The notes beneath the pieces were generated by a model. That model was not told the DNA's origin, did not search any database, and was given only the letters and a program-made list of their open reading frames with translations. Below, piece after piece: positions 1-11,387 of a DNA stretch of 64,000 nucleotides; within the stretch, counting starts at the first letter, position 1, and every line of letters starts with the position of its first letter. The stretch comes from Tridacna crocea. Its lineage: Eukaryota; Mollusca; Bivalvia; Cardiida; Cardiidae. The stretch lies in contig OX031058.1 of NCBI GenBank assembly GCA_943736015.1, positions 17,137,001 to 17,201,000 on the forward strand, written 5' to 3'. The position numbers and the translations under genes were made by a program.

Positions 1-105
1 CGAAGCAAATAGATAAGAGACCTCCAGTAACAATTCAGGAACTGTTGTTTTATTTTCTACCCATCCGACGCTGATACATCAGGCTCCGTATTCACCCACA
101 AATTC

Positions 106-285
106 AATCTTTATCCTTCTAAATTACTAAAATGAAATTTTCAGTTCGATGGTTAAAACCCAAATATTTCTATTTCAAAGTCATTTTTTTTAATAATAAC
201 TTCCAATCGGACAATGTAGATCCAAGATCAGACTGTACGTTCTGTGCAGTCTGATCTTGATCTGCACTGTCCTCAAAAGGTCAGA
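106..285. repeat. MITE-D copy, partial
   Basis: The core palindrome starts near 208 (CGGACAATGTAGATCC) and closes near 274. The left flank carries the D-type segment ending in AAATATTTCTATTTCAAAG. The right TTAA end is missing, replaced by the next hairpin. Confidence 0.75.
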
Positions 286-289
286 TGAA

Positions 290-384
290 TTTATTTCATC
301 GAGTGGACACCATCGGTAATATTTTCACGAGTGGCGCAGCCACGTGTGAAAATATTACCGATGGTGTTCACGAGATGAAATAAG
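290..384. repeat. Long near-perfect hairpin
   Basis: Two arms of about 46 bases are almost exact reverse complements around GTGGCGCAGCCAC. Each arm contains ATTTCATC and GGTAATATTTTCAC. It abuts the D copy. A weaker related inverted segment occurs at 630-715, so the hairpin may be the left part of a larger foldback element reaching about 715. Confidence 0.75.
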
Positions 385-828
385 TTTCGATCTTTCACCG
401 AAAAAAACAAATATTCTATTTATTTCATGCTTTTAACCCTTTCTGGGAGGACCTTTATCAAAATCCAGTACAGTTATTTTCCGTTTTTCCCCGTGGCGTG
501 CCCCTCCCGCATAGCAACGCATTACAATATTACGTCAAGCGCGAGAAATGTAAGGTATATGACGTCATATTTCCCATCTGGTTGCGAGGCACGTGCAATT
601 TACCTCGGCAACAAGAACGAGAAAATCGGTATTTTCACCGGTGGTATCAGTGTAAGATCGAAAAATATTTTCACTGCTATTTCTCGATATCCTACCGAAA
701 AGCATGAAATAATTCACCTATACTCTTGCATCAAACCATATTCTACTCTTACTTTTGATGTTAGTTTACTGTAAATTTTGTTTCATGGGGTAGCGGATAT
801 ACAGACGACATTATCGCTGAAATGCTTA

Positions 829-1054
829 TTAACTCTTTCCATGCATAGGCGACATCAGAAGCTTTTATGGACTGAGAAGACCAAGATCAGATTGCACAGA
901 AGGTGCCATCTGAAATGTGCAGTCTGATCTCAGATCTCCTCTGTCCACTGCTGTATATTGTATTATGACTAAACTCTCTCTTGATCTTGCACCGACACTG
1001 TATATGTAGCCTTTGAGAAAACTCAATTTATATATTTCGTAATGAAAGAGTTAA
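829..1054. mobile_element. TTAA-flanked MITE related to D
   Basis: The segment opens with TTAACTCTTTCC and closes with GAAAGAGTTAA, so it has short inverted ends with TTAA at both borders (829-832 and 1051-1054). The middle holds a decayed D-type palindrome (AGATCAGATTGCACAG and GTGCAGTCTGATCT). Confidence 0.75.
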
Positions 1055-1198
1055 GACTCCACGGCATGCATCGACTCTTGAAACTAAATTACAATCGTTA
1101 TCTTTCTTAAAACAATTTTATCTGCAAATAAATGCACCCTCCGATTTGTCTCCAGGATGCTTTCTTACTGATCACTATCACTTTTTTCTTTTCGCAAT

Positions 1199-1421
1199 TT
1201 AACCCTTATCCTGCTAACTAACTAAAATAAAATTTACAATTCGATTGAAAACCCCCAAATATTGCTATTTCAAAAATATGTTTTGGGGAATGATATCTCA
1301 TTATCGGACAGTGTAGCTCCAAGATCAGACTGCACATTCTGTGCAGTCTGATCTTGATCTACACTGCCCGCAAAAGGTCAGTGAATCCCACTCAGCACTA
1401 AGTGAGTCGCCTAAGGATTAA
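1199..1421. mobile_element. MITE-D copy, complete
   Basis: TTAA borders lie at 1199-1202 and 1418-1421, with ends TTAACCCTTA and TAAGGATTAA. The palindromic core runs about 1304-1368 with arms containing CAAGATCAGACTGCAC. It serves as the reference full-length D copy, 223 bp. Confidence 0.85.
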
Positions 1422-1581
1422 TGCTAAAAATTCCTATCTTTTTTAAATTATCTGGAGGCCGACATAGTTTCATTATAGACTATGTTTTAGCTGATCAAGC
1501 CAAGATGCTATCAAACTTTAATAGTTCAGTAAGTGCTGAAATGTAATCATGAATGTTTTTATCATCGAAAAGGTAACAGAT

Positions 1582-1796
1582 TTAATCCTTTTTCTGCTAA
1601 ATAAAAGAAATAAAACTTTCAAGTCTATTGTAAAGATGCAAACTTTCTTACTTCAAATGGCATTTTTTTTGGAGGAAATATATATTCTTATCGGACAATG
1701 TAGATCGAAATCAGACTGCACGTTCTGCGCAGTCTGATCTTGATCTACATTGTCCGCAAAAGGTCAGCAAGGCGCACCTAGCAGATTAAAAGTTAA
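1582..1796. mobile_element. MITE-D copy, complete
   Basis: TTAA occurs at 1582-1585 and 1793-1796. The core contains ATCAGACTGCACG and CAGTCTGATCTTGATC. Orientation matches the 1199 copy, which lies 160 bases upstream, so two copies sit almost in tandem. Confidence 0.8.
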
Positions 1797-2150
1797 AGGC
1801 CCAGAAGCGTCCAAAAATAAACGGTGTGAGAGTTTAAATGCATCTATGTATAAATCAGACAATTTGGTAACTTAAAGATCCTTTTGTGACTATAACAAGT
1901 TGTGCAATTTAGTCGCTGGCAGAGGAATTGATTTTTAAAATAGGTAAAAAGTTGCCAGGTCACTTGATATATATTTTTCAAAAACCTTTTTAAAAAAAAA
2001 GATTTTCGCCAGCGATTAAAGTTTAGATCGACCATTCAAAAACAAATTATCATTTTTCTGATAATTTCCATTCTTTCAAAAGTCATTTTTAGAAGCACCT
2101 GCATTGTTTACTTTTGGTCGCTACAAAGCCTTTGAGCAGATTTCCTTGAT

Positions 2151-2237
2151 TGACAATGTAACTGTGTGTAAACTGGAAGTGACAATAAAACTGTGTGTAA
2201 GCTAGAAGTGAAAATGGAACCGTGTGTAAACTGGAAG
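2151..2237. repeat. 29-bp tandem repeat, 3 units
   Basis: Three consecutive 29-base units begin at 2151, 2180 and 2209 and share GTGTGTAA.CT.GAAGTG with a few substitutions. Unit length is constant. Confidence 0.85.
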
Positions 2238-2252
2238 TGCAGACAAAGTGTA

Positions 2253-2398
2253 TCATTTCTGTACAGCTAGTTAATGTGAGGTGTAATCTTTATGACTTTT
2301 GAGCATACACTGTACCTGTAGCACCTGTTTGCATTTGATCAAATTCCTCAACAAATACAATGACTTTTTTTCTCAGAATTTAGGTCTCTACTACATGT
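2253..2398 (+). repeat. Repeat J, copy 1 (inverted pair)
   Basis: The segment is repeated in reverse complement at 4158-4304 with only a handful of differences by eye. It contains CTAGTTAATGTGAGGTGTAA and GCACCTGTTTGCATTTGATC. No coding potential is visible. Confidence 0.85.
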
Positions 2399-2409
2399 AA
2401 TAGCTTCAT

Positions 2410-2765
2410 TCACTCATAGCCTTCTATTGGCGCAGTGATACAAAATTTGTCTGCCGATCGCTTGGTCCTAGGCTTTTTCGTTCCAAAACGAGTTCGTCCC
2501 ACAGACGTTACTCCTGAGTCTGACTCCTTCTAATAATCAAAGGGAGACCACCAATACATTAAAATCCCAACTTTGTCATGGGTGCTCTTCTTTCAACCAA
2601 AAATGTATTCATTTGCTCAGTAGGTTGACTTTCAAGCCAATATGTTAACAATATTTTTCTTTTTCTTTCAGATCATTAATTTCATACAATGCCTTCCTTG
2701 ACAAATACCACTTTAGCGTTCTCAACGCTTTGATTTACTGGGCGATGTCGTCATATCTGGCAGGT
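2410..2765 (+). repeat. Repeat L, copy 1
   Basis: The segment recurs in reverse complement at 13417-13935. Shared blocks include TTGACAAATACCACTT, GTCATGGGTGCTCTTC (diverged) and CCTTCTATTGGCGCAGTGAT. A pyrimidine tract ending CTTTCAG at about 2672 resembles a splice acceptor, but no open frame follows. Confidence 0.75.
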
Positions 2766-2853
2766 TTGTTCGCTAACTATACATTTGTCACGGTCTTAAG
2801 ATTTGTTTTCTAGTTCCGTCTGATTCAAAGTGCACTAGTTTATTAAAGTAGAG

Positions 2854-2990
2854 TTAACCCTTAGGCTGCTAAGAGCGATTTGAAGTGCTTCCGCAGACAG
2901 TGAGAATTAAGATCAAATTGCACCAAACCTTCAGTCATATTTTGATGTACACTATCTAATAAAATATGGTATTTTCTCTCTGGTGAAATC
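2854..2990 (+). repeat. MITE-D left end, decayed
   Basis: TTAACCCTTAGGCTGCTAAG at 2854 is an exact D terminus. The following palindrome is eroded (AAGATCAAATTGCACC, then TGATGTACACTATC). No right TTAA border is clear. Confidence 0.65.
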
Positions 2991-3649
2991 AAGCTTAAAA
3001 TCGCAATACTTGGTTTTCTGTTTTTTTTTTTATCATTGAGTGGAAATTTTCTTTTCTTTAGGCAGTTTAATGTTTTCATTTTGGACAAATCTGCATTTTC
3101 GTTGTTTCGTTTGTTTAAAAAATTGTTGTAAATAAAATTACAAGCAATTATCATAAATCTACAGATATCTCCAAGTTTAATCTTTGAAGTTAAACCCTTT
3201 CTTGTTTGAGTTATATTGCATCACAAGCAGGAAAAAAATTCATGTCTGTTCATAGGAACAGGCTTAGTCTTCGAAAAGCTTTAAAAAAAAATCTAAAAAC
3301 TGTCAGCATGGACTAGCCGTGAAGAAGTCACAGCAGTAACTTTACCTGTTTACTTTTGTTCGAAAATTGTAGTCTGCTTCGAACGCGCGGAATCGAAATG
3401 AAGGTCAATGTCTGCTTTATCAGACGTAAAAATTCTCGGCTTACGGGTTAGATAACATGTCACTGATTTATTGGGTTGTTGAATTCGAAACAGCCTTTCG
3501 ACAGGGGAAAACCGGGGCGATCGACGCTAGTAGCTATAGGGCGAAACAGTTCCAGTTTAGAGTTACCCACCTGCCTCATTTTTCTTGTTTTGAGGGTCTG
3601 TAGTTACGAAGCTTTTGAGGGAAACCGACGTGCCAAATGTTGCTCCAGA

Positions 3650-3880
3650 CGGATTTGCAGTTGCAAAGATTACGACAGATAGAAAATGCATTTCATTTTC
3701 TGAAGACCATCAATGAAATCAATATTTGTGACGTTTACGGTTTTAAAATCGAACTTTTAGATAAATGCATATACCTCCTACACCATATCTATCAGTAATT
3801 CATCTATATTTACACAGCTGACTAAATTCTGAACCATTCTACAGTCTATCTCTTTTGCTCTCTGTCTCTAAGGATGTATC
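3650..3880 (+). repeat. Repeat M, copy 1
   Basis: GATAGAAAATGCATTT, TGACGTTTACGGTTTTAAA and CAGCTGACTAAATTCT recur in the same order at 24045-24660. Each M copy is followed by a minus-oriented MITE-A at the matching place, so the A insertion probably preceded duplication. Confidence 0.7.
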
Positions 3881-3881
3881 T

Positions 3882-4109
3882 TTAACCCTTTACCAGACGA
3901 GAAAATTTTAGCTTTGTCCGAATTGAAAGCATTTGCAGACGACAATTGCAATTTGGATCAAATAGTGCAACTGTTTATTGATAGGGTAGAAAACATTGCG
4001 GTAAAAGGAGAAAATGCTGGCTACCAGCATTTTCTCCTTTTCCCATAATGTTTTCGAAAGGCTTCTTTCCAAATGTCGTCAAATGTCGTCATTGTGTGGT
4101 AAGGGTTTA
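3882..4109 (-). mobile_element. MITE-A copy
   Basis: The copy starts TTAACCCTTTACCAGACGA and ends GGTAAGGGTTTA, so the right TTAA has one change. The central hairpin spans about 3988-4054 and is nearly perfect. A 10-base duplication (AAATGTCGTC twice) lies near 4075-4095. Confidence 0.9.
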
Positions 4110-4157
4110 TTGTATCTGCCTTAGTAGCGGTTCACAGCAAGTAAGCCTACAGCTACA

Positions 4158-4304
4158 TGTAGCAGAGACCTAAATTCTAAAAAAAATCATTGTATTTGTT
4201 GAAGAATTGGATCAAATGCAAACAGGTGCTACAGGTACAGTGTATGCTCAAAAGTCATAAAGATTACACCTCACATTAACTAGCTGTACAGATATGATAC
4301 TCAT
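4158..4304 (-). repeat. Repeat J, copy 2
   Basis: Reverse-complement partner of 2253-2398. Together the pair encloses about 1.8 kb containing a D relic, M and an A copy. Confidence 0.85.
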
Positions 4305-4570
4305 CTTCAATATGAATATAAAATCTATCAGAAATCTCAGAGGACGCATTGCCTTTGATCTGTAGAATACTATAGATTTGACCTTTGATTAATGTGATCA
4401 ATCATTTCTTAGTAATCATTAGGAAATGGAGAAAACAGGCTGGATGCTGACAGGGCGTGCAAATCCAACATTTCTTGTGCATAGTATTACAGAGTAAAAA
4501 ATGAATTTTACATGCATCGAGCGTTTTTGCAAAAGCACTGTTAAAGTAAAAACCAGAATAAATTCACTGT

Positions 4571-4640
4571 ATTACAGTTTACTTGTAACCTTATTACAGT
4601 TTACTTGTAACCTTATTACAGTTTACTTGTAGCCTCTTAT
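4571..4640. repeat. 22-bp tandem repeat, about 3 units
   Basis: ATTACAGTTTACTTGTAACC recurs every 22 bases three times, the last unit with a GTAGCC variant. Confidence 0.85.
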
Positions 4641-4644
4641 TACA

Positions 4645-6384
4645 CCATCATAATGCAAGGTAAGTATATTATACATATAATTACTAATGTATTGATGTTA
4701 ACATTTGAGAATTGAAATATAGCTCTTATGACAGGGTAATTGCTAATACATGTTTGGTGTATTTGAACTATTCTCTGCAGGTGCACGCTGTTTGCAGATG
4801 GATCAAACCCGTATTCACAGCTCATTTGTATGTGTTTAGAGATGTATGGAGTGTGTGAAGAAGCCGAAATGGTACTTAGGCTTTTAACGTCTTTCTGTAA
4901 TGGTAAATAGTATAAAAAGTGTGTGTTTAGACATTCTGAAATTAAATACTGCTAGGTATTTTTATATGGCTTATCTACTAGTATATCAGAAGCCAATAAT
5001 TATCCATTATGTCCATTTAATATTTGGCTGATTTCTCAGACGCTTGATTTATTACTTAGAGTTGATTAAAACAGATTGTGCCATGGTTTTTGACACTCTT
5101 ATTAGGTGTACGCTAGTTTAATTAATTTTCCATAAAACAAGCCAATATGACTTTTATTCAGCGTTGTTTCTTTTGTATCATACTTGTTTAATATTACAAC
5201 CTCGAGGTCTGCCTGTATAGAATGTAAAATTTGATCTTTGATTTGTGTTGCTCGCTGAGATATCTCATGTTAGATTAAAAGAATAATTAAAAAAAAACAC
5301 CCTGCAAAAGCAAATAAGCCACCGGCTGCTGTTGTTACTAAGTCTTTTTTTAAAAAATCAATGTACATGTATTTACGTAAAAATAAAAATAAATCAACAA
5401 GCTAATTTGTGTTTGTTGTTGTCCCTCGCCAAAATCAAATAAGCTCTATACAAGAATGAAGATATTTTGTCAAGGAGGCATGTTGTCGGAAAGAATCTAT
5501 GCATTCACGCATAAACAACAAAAGGTCGTGAAAACAGTCATTTCTATGAGGAAAAAGATCTATAAATCTTGCCGATTGTAAGAATAGTCCGAATACACTT
5601 GACATTTATGATTTCCCAGACATGCATTCACATATAAATGTCGAAATAAAGAGTACACGACTTTGTTTCTGGGGTACAGTGATGATCATTTACCTGGATC
5701 CCCGGTTTCTGTTTGAAAAAAAAAATGTTTAAACGTTCAACTACTCACTATCAAAATGAAGGAAAACAATATAATTTATATCATTATTGCAGTTCTTGAA
5801 ACGAAAATTGCCTTTAGAAGTACACAAAATGGAAATATCAAATCAGACGGTCCAAAATGCACTTTAAGATCCAAATTCAAATTATTTTTCTACAGTGTTG
5901 CGTATAAGAAATGCAAGTAAGGGTTAAAAAATGATACCCATACAATGGCATGTAGTTCCTTAGTAATTTGGAGGAAAAAACAGAATCACTTCATAGGCCA
6001 GAAGGAACGTTCCATAATTTTGTGTATGAAAGCCTTTTAACTCTTGTGTAATCTGATCTTTGTCCGGACTATTTGCGAATTTAATTGCCACTGCTTTATT
6101 AGACCTTGACTTACGGAAAGCGATATAAGTATGATAAACATCGGTTGGTTTCGGGAATTATTTTGTAATTGTGAGGAGGATAAATTGATATTCTTCTTAG
6201 TTTCTAAGAAGAGAACTGTTTCATCTTTGATTAGTTATTTTTTTTACCATACAATCCAGAGTCTTAACGGTCCTTTGAAAAGAAATGAAAATATTATGGA
6301 AAGAGTGAAAAAGCTGGAAGCTACCATTTTCTCAACAACGCTTTCTACCCTTTTAATTCTAAGATTTGAACACCGTTAACTTTG
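4645..6384. other. AT-rich sequence without recognised feature
   Basis: Open frames here are short and show no domain. An 82-codon frame at 6131-6379 has no motif and ends in decayed A-like sequence (GAAAATATTATGGAAAGAG). I see no RNA gene or repeat of known type. Confidence 0.5.
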
Positions 6385-6386
6385 TA

Positions 6387-7352
6387 CAGGGTGACCCAAA
6401 AAAAATGAGACCCATGAACATGTTAATAAAAACTTTAATTTTCAGGCTACAGAAACCAAACATCACACATGTTATCTCAACTTAACGCAAGGCCTGCACA
6501 CCAAGTTTCATTAGTCAGGGCTTATCACTTTCTGTTTAATGACGTCTTTCCATAATGTGCGCAAAATGAGCCCCTCGGCGCTGGCGGTACACTTGAACAC
6601 AACGCGCGAAATTCTCAATGACTAGAACGCACTCCTCCTTTGGAATCTCACGAATCTTAGCAATTATGGCCTCCTTCAACTCGTGAATGTTTTGGGAATT
6701 ATTCCTATAGACATTGTCTTTAAGGTAGCCCCATAGGTAGAAATCCGGAGGGTTCAGGTCTGGCGAGTGTGAAGCCCATTCAGGGTCACACCTCCGACTG
6801 ATAAGGCGATCCTGAAAGTGTTCACGCAGCCAATTCAGCGAGTCATTTGAGGTGTGGGGAGTTGCCCCATTCTGCTGAAACCATTTATCCTCCCTTACAA
6901 ACCCCCTTTATCAGCCGAGTACAGCCCAAAACTTGCGGAGGACCCCTAGGTAAAGCTCTGTGTTCACAGTGACTGCACGCTCGTTCTCATCCTCAAACCA
7001 GAATGGCCCGATGATTCCATGTGTAGATATTGCAACCCACACAGTGCACTTTATGGAATGAAGAGGCCTCTGTCGGCAGTCTTGGGGTGAGATTCCAAAG
7101 GAGGAGTGCGTTCGAGTCATTGAGAATTTTGCGCGTCGTGTTCAAGTGTGCCGCCAGAGCCGAGGAGCTCATTTTGAGCACATTATGGAAAGACGTCATT
7201 AAACAGAAAGTGATAAGCCCTGACTAATGAAACTTGGTGTGCAGGCCTTGCATTAAGTTCAGATAACATGTGTGATGTTTGGTTTCTGTAGCCTGAAAAT
7301 TAAAGTTTTTATTAACATGTTCATGGGTCTCATTTTTTTTTGGGTCACCCTG
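6387..7352 (-). mobile_element. Mariner-like element with 265-bp inverted repeats
   Basis: The element begins CAGGGTGACCCA and ends TGGGTCACCCTG and is flanked by TA on each side (6385-6386, 7353-7354), the target duplication of Tc1/mariner elements. Left repeat 6387-6651 and right repeat 7087-7352 are reverse complements with roughly ten differences. The left repeat contains the 3' coding end of a transposase, so the right repeat is an inverted copy of that coding end. The middle, 6652-7086, is further transposase sequence. Total length, 966 bp, is shorter than a typical autonomous mariner of about 1.3 kb. It is non-autonomous, and the long repeats should allow strong foldback. Confidence 0.93.
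6536..7086 (-). pseudogene. Mariner-family transposase, C-terminal part, broken
   Basis: Reading the minus strand gives a DDE transposase tail: VWVAISTHGIIGPFWFEDE, then two adjacent stop codons (TGA, TAA at 6908-6913), then WFQQNGATPHTS, then SPDLNPPDFYLWGYLKDNVY, ending HIMERRH and a TAA at 6536-6538. The family normally has Asp in QQDGA; here it is Asn. Forty-one residues separate it from the Asp of NPPD, a spacing matching the DD41D type rather than DD34D. The first catalytic Asp and the whole DNA-binding half are absent, replaced by the inverted right repeat. It cannot encode active enzyme. Confidence 0.9.
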
Positions 7353-7354
7353 TA

Positions 7355-9360
7355 CTCTGCAAACTCGTTACATTTAGTCAAGTCTAATGTCTGGTAAAGC
7401 CTTAAATGATTAAAATTAAATAGAATTTACTGATCAGTCAATAGAATTACACAAATACTATGATTTCAAAATTCTTTGCTTTGAAAAATCACATCATGAC
7501 ATTGTCCATTGAAATGTATAGAGTGGTGCTCAGGAGCCTGATAGTTACTCCAGAGTTCTACAAACTTAGTGTAATTGTTTGCGTCATCTGTACCGTAAAG
7601 AAACCTAAAGCCTTACTTTGTATACTTTGAGTACATTGTATTTTGACTTGCGTCCAAATAAACTTCTATGTCTGGCTTTATGATACACGCAGTGCTTTTT
7701 ATTTATAGATGAAGATCGCAGTTGTAATCTTGGTTTGAAAACACTTCACAATTCAAAGAACAATACTAAGATAAATGATTTCCAGCCTTTGACCACGATT
7801 CCATGAATTGTTCAGCTTATTTTACTACCTATTTTACATATAGTGCCCAACACCTTTCTCAGCATGTACCACTTTCGATTTTGCTTTCTGGAAATCTGGC
7901 TGGCTCCGTTCTATAGTTTAGGTCAAAGTATAGAATAGTAAATACAGAAAATACAAATTTGTTTCTGTTTTTTTACCCTGTCTTCTCTTTCTTATTTCCA
8001 AAACGAATATTTTTGGCATGGTTCGAATTAATGTACGATCAGTTTTTGCTCTGAAAATAATGAATTAAACTAGAAAGTTAGGCTGAGCAGAATTATCTTT
8101 GAGAACAAAACAGTCCTATATTTGAAAGTGTGACTTTCGTTTAAATTGAAATTTCTTTATCAAAATAATATTAGAGCGTGGTCTAACATACACAATGGAC
8201 AATTATCGGAGCTTAATCAGATTTGTACGACTTGTTTTATACTTGCAGTCGAATTTTCCAATTGAATTACTGAAAATGCCATCCAATGTATGGGTTGAAG
8301 AGGAAAATATGAGAGCAAATTTATATATTTCTCCTTACAAATGTTATTTCTTACTACACTTGTCTTTTCAAACGTATTAAATTCATGTTTGAAGGTGAGT
8401 ATGTGAAAACTGTTTTACACAGTATCACCTGTATGCAAATGTTTTCAGTCTTGCAATAGATCAATTTTGAAAATAAGATACAATAGAAAAAATTACAGGA
8501 TATATTTTTCCATTTACCTATTTATGTGTTAAATCTTTAATATGATTATCATATTATCTGCACAGGAAGAAATTTCTTCACACTCATCTGTTTCAAGATC
8601 ATTGCGGTCATAAATTAGTGAAATATCTTACCAAAGTGAAAAAGCAAGCAAATGCATATCAGTGAGTCGTTTTAAAATTCTCACTTTTGCACCTTCTTCC
8701 TTTGATCATGTTCATGTCCATCAATGAGTTGAGGAATCGGATTTCTCGTTCATTTAATCAAAGCAGACAGTTGGGTAAGATAAAGTTGTTATAATCATTT
8801 ATCAGACTGTTTTCAAAATCGCTATACACATTTACACCAACAAGCGTGCATCGATTGAAATATTAGCGCTGCTAACGAAAGGTTTAGACATTATATCTTA
8901 TTTATTTGTATAACAACTTATAAAATGACACAGCGTGCACTTCATAGTAGTCAATCATTCAACCCTGATCCATTAGAATACATGCTGTTAAGTTTGACAA
9001 AATCTACATTTCTTAAAATACATGGACTTTGAAAAGGGACTATATAATGACTGAAACGATTTTCAAAGAAGCGGAGAGTTTAGTCAAGGATCACAACTGT
9101 GCCGTCCGATTTTGGTCTACGCTCACCGAAGAGCTCTCCAATAGTGTAGTATGAGAGACTGATGCATAAATATACCGTTATCTTTATCGGTACCTTCAGC
9201 CCTTTGATTTCGTTCCCGTGTCTATCAATGAATAAACGACTGTTGAAGAATACGGAAGCTGTTCCTCAGTGATCAAAGAAGACAGTTTGCTATTTTCCGT
9301 GATTACCTGAGTAATGCGAGGGTAATAGGTGAGCTGCGGAGCAATTTGTCTACCCCAACA
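7355..9360. other. AT-rich sequence, no feature recognised
   Basis: Only short frames without motifs are present, such as 61 codons at 8195-8380. Around 9095-9130 there are faint D-type traces (GTGCCGTCCGATTTTGGTC). I see no repeat shared with the rest of the window otherwise. Confidence 0.45.
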
Positions 9361-9365
9361 CCGGG

Positions 9366-9628
9366 GCTTAGCAAATTTTAACGTTTTTACCATATTTTTG
9401 TAATTACCTCGTTTTGCATTTTTCCCTTCTCTAACGAATTTCTTGCATACAGCGCGCATTTGTTGGAAATAAAATCATCAAGTTATATTGGCTTTACCCT
9501 TCACAAATTTTAACGTTTTTATCAATTTTTTTTGTAATTATCTCGTTTTGCAACTCTTCTAACAGTTTTTCTTGTTTACACGGAGCGTTTGTCAAAATTA
9601 GAATTAACAAGTTGTGTTGACATAACCC
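9366..9628. repeat. Two-copy tandem duplication, about 135 bp
   Basis: The block AAATTTTAACGTTTTTA occurs at about 9370 and 9506, followed in both by TTTGTAATTA.CTCGTTTTGCA and, near the end, by AAGTT.T.TTG and a pyrimidine-rich tail. Divergence is around one quarter, so this is an old duplication. Confidence 0.75.
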
Positions 9629-9889
9629 TCTCTGTGTTTAAAAGTGAAATGGACTCTTCCAGATAGACAGGAAGGGGAAAATATGAATATACCATCAGTT
9701 CAAGTAATCATTCCAGTTCTTACCTTTGAGATCGGCAATCTAATTAGCTTGGATGTTCTGTCTCTGGCGAGCAACCCAGCATCAATGTTTACTTCTATCT
9801 TTGTAATTCTTTTTTCCCTACACATTTACCCAACCGGCGACACAAATTGCATTCAACCTCAAGAACATTATCTTCGACAAGAAGGCATT

Positions 9890-10057
9890 CTACATATATA
9901 TAAGATCAGACGGTACAGAACGTGCAGTGTGGTCTGGGATTTTCACTGTTCGATAGGGATACATTTTCCCCGCAAAATAACCTTGAAATAGCAACATTTG
10001 GGATTTCACTATGGGGTTGAACGTTTCTGTTCGTTTATCTAGCAGGCTATGGGGTAA
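9890..10057 (+). repeat. MITE-D copy, decayed
   Basis: AAGATCAGACGGTACAG and GTGCAGTGTGGTCTGGG form an eroded core, followed by the D side arm (AAATAGCAACATTTGGGATT) and an end reading GCAGGCTATGGGGTAA. Confidence 0.65.
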
Positions 10058-10166
10058 GCAAAAATGACTCGGTAAAACGGGCCCGAAACCTCTGTAGAGT
10101 TTGTAATCAGACTAATGTTTAGAAGTATTAGTGTATACTACCGTTATTTATTTATTTTTTTTCAAC

Positions 10167-10395
10167 TTAACCCTTTACCACACAATCCCGATTCTTAACG
10201 AACCTGGGAAAGAAGCCTTTTGAAAACATTGTGGAAAAAGGAGAAAATGCTGGTAACCAGCATTTTCTCCTTTTTCCACAATGTTTTCTACCCTTGACAA
10301 AACAAATTTCAAATTTTCAGCCACTTTTATTTTGTCGTCTGCAAATGCTGTCAATTTGGACCGGTCTAAAATGTTGTCGTTTGGTAAAGAGTTAA
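10167..10395 (+). mobile_element. MITE-A copy, complete
   Basis: TTAA borders lie at 10167-10170 and 10392-10395. The hairpin spans about 10222-10295 with TGCTGGTAACCAGCA at its tip. Side arm TCGTCTGCAAATGCTG is present. Intact 229-bp copy. Confidence 0.93.
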
Positions 10396-10473
10396 AGGCC
10401 TTTGTGGCCATGGCAACTGACAAAATGTTGCAGTAGGTGAATACATTATCAGAGTTGACGTTCCATCCAGTAT

Positions 10474-10660
10474 GGGTCCATATTTTCGTAAGAATATTCT
10501 TTGCCCAATTCTCAAGAATTTCAGAGTCTAGATTTGAAACTAAGACAACTTTTGATTGGTTGAACCAAATGGTTTAGCCAATCAGAAGTTTTGTTACTTT
10601 CAGATTAGAACAAAATCTTCAGCGTAAGAATAAAAATATTCATCTTCATTCTCTGCAAAG
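10474..10660. repeat. MITE-H copy
   Basis: A central palindrome, GAACCAAATGGTTTAGCC within matching ATTGG/CCAAT flanks, is bordered by AAGAATATTCTT on the left and AGAATAAAAATATTC on the right. End sequences are eroded relative to the 15767 copy. Confidence 0.75.
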
Positions 10661-10663
10661 TTT

Positions 10664-10892
10664 TCAACTCTTTACCACACAATCCCTACTTTTAACGACC
10701 CTTTGTAAGAAGCCGTTTGAAAACATTGTGGGAAAAGGAGAAAATGCTGGTAACCAGCATTTTCTTCTTTTCCCACAATGTTTTCTTTCCTTCCCGAAGC
10801 AAATTTCAAATTTTCATGTGCGTTTATTTTGTCGTCTGCAAATGCTTTCAGTTTGGACCAGTGAAAAATTTTGTCGTTTGGTAAAGAGTTAA
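10664..10892 (+). mobile_element. MITE-A copy, complete
   Basis: Left border is TCAA rather than TTAA; right TTAA lies at 10889-10892. Hairpin about 10718-10788. It abuts the H copy directly, so the two inserted side by side. Confidence 0.92.
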
Positions 10893-11158
10893 TGCTGGGC
10901 GTTAAAACATAATAGTGATCTCTGTTTTCTTATTCAAAGTAAAATAAATAAAAAAAAAAAAGGACCACGTATTTCTAAAAAGATGAAGAAATGTAATTTT
11001 CGTATTTCTGAAAAGATGGAGAAATGCATTTTTTTTTTCACGATCAGTTTCAAAGTCTATAAGCGTGTATGATTGAGCGACAGGAACATCCATAAAATAC
11101 AGACGTAACATCTGCTTAAATCAAGTTGTGTTTGGTAAAAAAACAAATTTATCATGAT

Positions 11159-11387
11159 CTAACCCTTTACCAAACAATTCCGAGTTTAAACGAAAGAGCG
11201 CTCCTGGAAACATAGTGGAAAAAGGAGAAAATGCTGGATACCAGCATTTTCTCCTTTTTCCACGATGTTTTCTACCATTTTAAAGAACATTACGATCCAT
11301 TGAATAATAACGAATTTGACAACTGCAAATGCTCTCAATTTGGTCAAGTCGAAAAAAAAACAAACCTGTCTTCTGGCTAAGAGTTAA
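11159..11387 (+). mobile_element. MITE-A copy, complete
   Basis: Left border CTAACCCTTTACC, right GAGTTAA at 11384-11387. The hairpin tip reads TGCTGGATACCAGCA, that is with one off-palindrome base. The A-rich run near 11350 interrupts the usual AAAATTTTGTCG end. Confidence 0.9.

Noticed and set aside
427..774. 115-codon open frame as a gene
   Set aside because: It overlaps a hairpin-derived repeat and an alternative frame, with no motif or codon signal.
10222..10295. Rho-independent terminators at the MITE-A hairpins
   Set aside because: The hairpins are long, AT-rich and embedded in TTAA-bordered eukaryotic repeats. Bacterial terminator logic does not apply.
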